Part shown: piece by piece, positions 6,255 to 9,045 of the stretch
Layout: every line of letters begins with the position of its first letter
Numbering within the stretch: the first letter of the stretch is position 1
Source of the DNA: Bacteroidota bacterium
GTDB lineage: Bacteria; Bacteroidota; Bacteroidia; Flavobacteriales_F; PHOS-HE28
Reading direction: 5' to 3'
Assembly: GCA_023418095.1 (NCBI GenBank)
Contig: JAEZDL010000185.1
Span: forward strand, 1-9,045
Length of the DNA stretch: 9,045 bases
The notes under the pieces: generated by a model
The model's input: the letters and a program-made list of their open reading frames with translations, nothing else
Database searches by the model: none
What the model was told of the DNA's origin: nothing
Made by a program: the position numbers and the translations under genes

Positions 6255-7688
6255 ATGGCCATTACACTGATCAGCCACGGTGCCGCGGGCACTGTTACAG
6301 GAAGCAAACATCTTTTGGAGATCACCGATCGCAAGGGCGAAGTGAAACGATTGCTGCTCGACTGCGGCATGTTCCAGGGCGAAGGGATGATCGCTGGCAA
6401 AGGCAAGGACCCCAACAGGCACTTCGGTTTCGATCCGCGCACGATCGATGCGGTGCTGCTTACCCACGCCCATATCGATCACAGCGGACTTCTCCCCAGG
6501 CTGGTGGCCGAAGGTTTCCGGGGAAAGATCTGGAGCACACCGGCCACGCGTGACCTGTGCGCGATCATGCTGGAGGATAGCGCACGCATCCAGGAGAGCG
6601 ATCACGAGAGCGACCGGCGGCGCGCCGTAAAGAAGGGAAGGCCGATGGCAGGGGATGGCCCGCTCTACGGCGTGGACGATATAAAGCCCACCATGGAACT
6701 TTTCTACGCCATGGACCATGATGAGACGCTGGAGATCCTGCCAGGGATCGAACTCACACTTACCGATACGGGCCACATACTTGGTAGCACCGCCATAAAC
6801 CTGAAGATCGACGATGGTGAGAAAGTGCTGAAACTGGCGTACACGGGCGATGTGGGCCGCTACAGCACACGTTTGTTACCCGAACCGGTGCGCTTTCCGC
6901 AGGCCGATGTGATCCTTTGCGAATGCACGTATGGCGATCGCGATCATGGCACGGTGACCGAAGCGGAGCTCGAACTTCTCGATCATGTGAAGAACGTGTG
7001 CGTGGAGCGCCGCGGAAGATTGATCATTCCCGCGTTCAGCATCGGAAAGACACAGGAGATGCTCTACACGCTGAACGCCTTGAGCAATGCGGGGAATCTT
7101 CCGCGGTTGCCGGTGTATGTGGATAGTCCGCTGGCGATCGGTGCCACCGAGATCGTAAGGCAGTATTCCAAGCTTTTCCGTGAAACGGTTCGTGAGGAAC
7201 TTCACCATGATCCCGATCTGTTCTCCTTTCCCGGTGTGGAGTTCATCCGCGCGGCCGATCGGAGCAAGCAGTTGAACGAGAACAACGATCCATGCATCAT
7301 CATCTCCGCGAGCGGGATGATGGAGGCCGGCCGCGTGCGGCATCATCTGTACCATTCGCTCGCCAATGAAGCGAACGCCGTGTTGATCATCGGTTTCTGT
7401 CCGCCCGGTACGTTGGGAGGGCAGCTGCTCGCAGGAGCGTCGGAGGTCGATCTGTTCGGCGATACCGTTCCGGTGAAGGCCGAGATCTTGAAGATGGACC
7501 ACTACAGTGCCCACGCCGATCGCACGGAATTGATCCGCTACCTGAATTGCCAGGAGACCGGCAAGGTGGAGAAACTGATCCTTGTGCATGGGATCGCAAG
7601 TGCCGCCACCTCTTTCCAGGAGATGTGCCTTGTGCATGGCTTCAAGGAAGTCGCCATCGCGAAGAAAGGCGAGGTGATCGAGCTATGA
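6255..7688 (+). CDS. Beta-CASP metallo-beta-lactamase-fold RNA nuclease (YSH1/CPSF-73-like)
   Basis: This 477-residue protein is a cytoplasmic, probably zinc-dependent RNase of the beta-CASP family (bacterial relatives of CPSF-73). The metallo-beta-lactamase motifs are in order: strand and D36-C-G (LLLDCG), HAHIDHSG with H71, H73, D75 and H76, then GHILGS with H174, then YTGDVGRY with D199. The beta-CASP part follows: E223 in CECTYGDRDH (motif A), RGRLIIPAFSIGKTQEML (253-270), YVDSPLA (288-294) and IIISASGMMEAGR (348-360). GTLGGQLL (385-392) is at the place where eukaryotic homologues carry the motif B His, but here there is Gln390; I cannot place motif B securely. The RMMBL-type end is MDHYSAHAD (414-422) and LVHG (443-446). 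The frame is open back to 6174, but ATG 6255 is chosen because MAITLISHGAAGTVTGSKH is the standard family start and the upstream residues overlap the receptor start. The gene converges with kynA and overlaps it by 6 bp. Exonuclease versus endonuclease activity cannot be decided here. Confidence 0.93.
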   Translation: MAITLISHGAAGTVTGSKHLLEITDRKGEVKRLLLDCGMFQGEGMIAGKGKDPNRHFGFDPRTIDAVLLTHAHIDHSGLLPRLVAEGFRGKIWSTPATRDLCAIMLEDSARIQESDHESDRRRAVKKGRPMAGDGPLYGVDDIKPTMELFYAMDHDETLEILPGIELTLTDTGHILGSTAINLKIDDGEKVLKLAYTGDVGRYSTRLLPEPVRFPQADVILCECTYGDRDHGTVTEAELELLDHVKNVCVERRGRLIIPAFSIGKTQEMLYTLNALSNAGNLPRLPVYVDSPLAIGATEIVRQYSKLFRETVREELHHDPDLFSFPGVEFIRAADRSKQLNENNDPCIIISASGMMEAGRVRHHLYHSLANEANAVLIIGFCPPGTLGGQLLAGASEVDLFGDTVPVKAEILKMDHYSAHADRTELIRYLNCQETGKVEKLILVHGIASAATSFQEMCLVHGFKEVAIAKKGEVIEL

Positions 7689-8720
7689 GCCGGGAGAGAA
7701 GCGAAGTGCGTCCTTGAGCTTTTGCGGCAGTGCCGGCAACCTGCGCCGATCGATGAGGAAACTGCTCAGATCGGCGATCTCCTGGAAGATGTAATGACTG
7801 TCCAGCGCGCCGCGCAAATATGATTTTCCAGTGCTTCCGCCTGTGCCGACACGCAGGCCGATCATACGGTTCACCATGTTCATGTGGCGGTAGCGCCAGG
7901 TCGCCATGCTTTCATCCAGATCGAGCAACGATCCAAGGAAACGGAACGCCTGTTGAAGGATCGGTTCATCGCGATACAGCATGATGAACACCGCGTGCCG
8001 CGCGGCCTTCGGGCTCAACCGGCGATCGGTGCTTCCCGTTTGGAAAAGCTTCTCCCAAAGCTGGATGTTCGCCTCTTCTCCCGCAACGAGCGAATTTCTG
8101 TAGATCTCCTTCAACCGATCAAAGAACTCCAATTCACCTTCCGGCCAGAAACGCTGATCCAGGAATGGCATGCGCTCCAGCCATGCGTTCACCAGTTCGA
8201 AAAGCGTGCGTTGGGTTTCGATCTCCTCGATCTGCTGCTTGTGCTCGGGCCGCAACTGGCTGGTGTAATAATGCTTGCCGAAGCGGCTCTCCATCTTCAA
8301 GCCTAAACGTGCTTCAAGCATCTTGAACTGGAGGCTTTGGAAGCCGCTGGCCGGGCGCAACAGATCGCGGAAATCCAAAAAATCCAGCGGCGTCATCGTT
8401 TCCAGGATATCGATCTGGTGGATCAGCACCTGCAGGATCCTGTGAACGCGTTCCATGCGATGCACTGCTACGTTCAGTTCACCGGCATTGTCATCCACAT
8501 GTTGATCCTCGAAGATCCCGATCACGCTGGAGACCTCGTGAAGCACCTGTTTGAACCAGAGCTCGTACGTCTGGTGGATGATGATGAAGAGCATTTCATC
8601 GTGCGCATGCACGCCCAGCCGTTCGCTCTCCGGCGCCTGGGCGCCAAGCACCTTGTCCAGCTGTAGATAATCCGGATAATAGACGGCACCGGTGCCGGTC
8701 ACTTCCTTTTGATCGTTCAT
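7683..8720 (-). CDS. kynA: Tryptophan 2,3-dioxygenase
   Basis: This heme enzyme opens the indole ring of L-tryptophan with O2 to give N-formylkynurenine, the first step of the kynurenine route to NAD or of tryptophan breakdown. Length 345, normal for a bacterial/animal-type TDO. Key segments: YYPDYLQLDKVLGAQ (14-28); HDEMLFIIIHQTYELWFKQVLHE (40-62), with H40 at the substrate-binding distal His; FLDFRDLLRPASGFQSLQF (114-132), with F114 and R118 matching human F140 and R144; and WRYRHMNMVNRMIG (275-288), with H279 at the proximal heme-ligand position. GTGGSTGKSYL (292-302) is the substrate-closing loop. All expected residues are present, so it should be active. ATG 8718-8720 follows directly after a perfect TAnnTTTG box. 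No other kynurenine-pathway gene is in the window, so it appears to be a single-gene unit. Its TAG (7683-7685) lies inside the end of the convergent nuclease gene, and no terminator is visible beyond it. Confidence 0.97.
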   Translation of the reverse strand: MNDQKEVTGTGAVYYPDYLQLDKVLGAQAPESERLGVHAHDEMLFIIIHQTYELWFKQVLHEVSSVIGIFEDQHVDDNAGELNVAVHRMERVHRILQVLIHQIDILETMTPLDFLDFRDLLRPASGFQSLQFKMLEARLGLKMESRFGKHYYTSQLRPEHKQQIEEIETQRTLFELVNAWLERMPFLDQRFWPEGELEFFDRLKEIYRNSLVAGEEANIQLWEKLFQTGSTDRRLSPKAARHAVFIMLYRDEPILQQAFRFLGSLLDLDESMATWRYRHMNMVNRMIGLRVGTGGSTGKSYLRGALDSHYIFQEIADLSSFLIDRRRLPALPQKLKDALRFSPGS

Positions 8721-8727
8721 CTCGCGC

Positions 8728-8735
8728 CAAAGTTA
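8728..8735 (-). promoter_or_regulatory. Perfect TAnnTTTG -7 promoter box immediately before kynA
   Basis: Minus-strand TAACTTTG matches all fixed positions of the Bacteroidota -7 consensus. It ends 7 bases before the kynA ATG. Transcription in these bacteria starts a few bases after the box, so the mRNA would have almost no leader. A TTG lies 10 bases upstream of the box, which is closer than a usual -33 element, so the upstream half is not confirmed. Confidence 0.55.
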
Positions 8736-8782
8736 GCTTCATGTTCAACAGTGGATCGGCCGTAGGGATCGATCGGAAAAAG

Positions 8783-8806
8783 GAACGCACCCCGAAGGGT
8801 GCGTTC
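8783..8806 (-). terminator. Intrinsic terminator after the LTPEQ-motif protein
   Basis: GAACGCACCC (8783-8792) and GGGTGCGTTC (8797-8806) form a perfect 10-bp stem around the tetraloop CGAA (TTCG on the transcribed minus strand). The minus-strand product continues with CTTTTTCC. It lies 24 bp past the TAG at 8831-8833 and separates that gene from the kynA promoter. Confidence 0.9.
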
Positions 8807-8830
8807 GATCTTGAATGTTGTAGCGGGGAT

Positions 8831-9045
8831 CTACTCGGCAGCTTTCTTCTCCTTCATTTCCTCCGCCTTCTTGATGCTGCTGTTGCGGTTCTCGGCGCGC
8901 ATCGACTCCATCTTCTGGAACTGCTCGGGTGTGAGCACTTCCTTCAATTTCATCTCGCGCTTTTCGCGTGCCAGGCGGGCACCTTCCTGTGTCTTCTCAC
9001 GATCGGTGGAAGTGCGCAGTGCATCCATGTCGCTGGCGTATTCCG
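8831..9045 (-). CDS. Small charged helical protein with LTPEQ motif, C-terminal part (runs off the right edge)
   Basis: About 71 codons are present. The frame stays open to the window edge, upstream of an internal Met (9026-9028) with EYASD before it, so the true start is probably outside the window. The sequence is almost entirely charged alpha-helix: DALRTSTDREKTQEGARLAREKREMKLKEVLTPEQFQKMESM, then a Lys/Glu-rich tail KKAEEMKEKKAAE and a TAG. The repeated 'DREKTQEG...' helix followed by LKEVLTPEQFQKM is the pattern of LTXXQ/Spy-like or related small Bacteroidota proteins, which are usually periplasmic with an N-terminal signal peptide (not visible here) and may act as chaperones or stress sensors. 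A coiled coil is likely. Its own terminator at 8783-8806 shows that it ends its transcript. Without the N-terminus, location and family are tentative. Confidence 0.72.
   Translation of the reverse strand, partial: EYASDMDALRTSTDREKTQEGARLAREKREMKLKEVLTPEQFQKMESMRAENRNSSIKKAEEMKEKKAAE

Noticed and set aside
6876..7637. Long antisense open frame (253 codons) opposite the beta-CASP gene
   Set aside because: Its translation is rich in His, Arg and Gln without domain motifs, and the opposite strand has an unmistakable nuclease with all catalytic motifs. It is a shadow frame.

Overview
The window reads as chromosomal DNA of a member of the Bacteroidota, probably a moderately GC-rich relative of the Flavobacteriales. 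The grounds are two secreted proteins with C-terminal regions of the type IX secretion (T9SS) kind, a TonB-dependent receptor with the N-terminal carboxypeptidase-regulatory-like domain typical of this phylum, no Shine-Dalgarno sequences, and TAnnTTTG-like promoter boxes. The placement below phylum is a guess.

Layout, left to right. Positions 1-160 (minus) hold the first 53 codons of citrate synthase. 290-1357 (minus) is a secreted, probably T9SS-sorted protein of unknown role whose start codon is unclear. A strong terminator at 1484-1523 closes a two-gene minus-strand unit: a TonB-dependent outer-membrane receptor (6188 down to 3267), then, 41 bp later, a T9SS-sorted alpha/beta-hydrolase-like protein (3225 down to 1537). 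A short divergent promoter region (6189-6254) separates the receptor from a plus-strand beta-CASP metallo-beta-lactamase-fold nuclease (6255-7688). That gene converges on and overlaps by 6 bp tryptophan 2,3-dioxygenase (8720 down to 7683). Upstream of kynA, a perfect hairpin terminator (8783-8806) ends a small charged protein with an LTPEQ motif that runs off the right edge (8831-9045). No gene-free stretch exceeds 300 bp. No tRNA, rRNA, CRISPR or insertion sequence is visible.

Most of this is housekeeping (citrate cycle, RNA processing, tryptophan/NAD metabolism) around a surface module. In that module the receptor would import something, and the T9SS-exported hydrolase-like partner would act on or bind the same ligand outside the cell. 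That partner has Gly where the family's nucleophilic Ser should be, so it may not be an ordinary esterase.

The most striking signal is not a gene: GATC, and especially CGATCG, is heavily over-represented across coding and non-coding DNA alike (about 200 GATC and about 40 CGATCG by hand count). This resembles the HIP1 situation in cyanobacteria. I found no clear new defence or mobile system.
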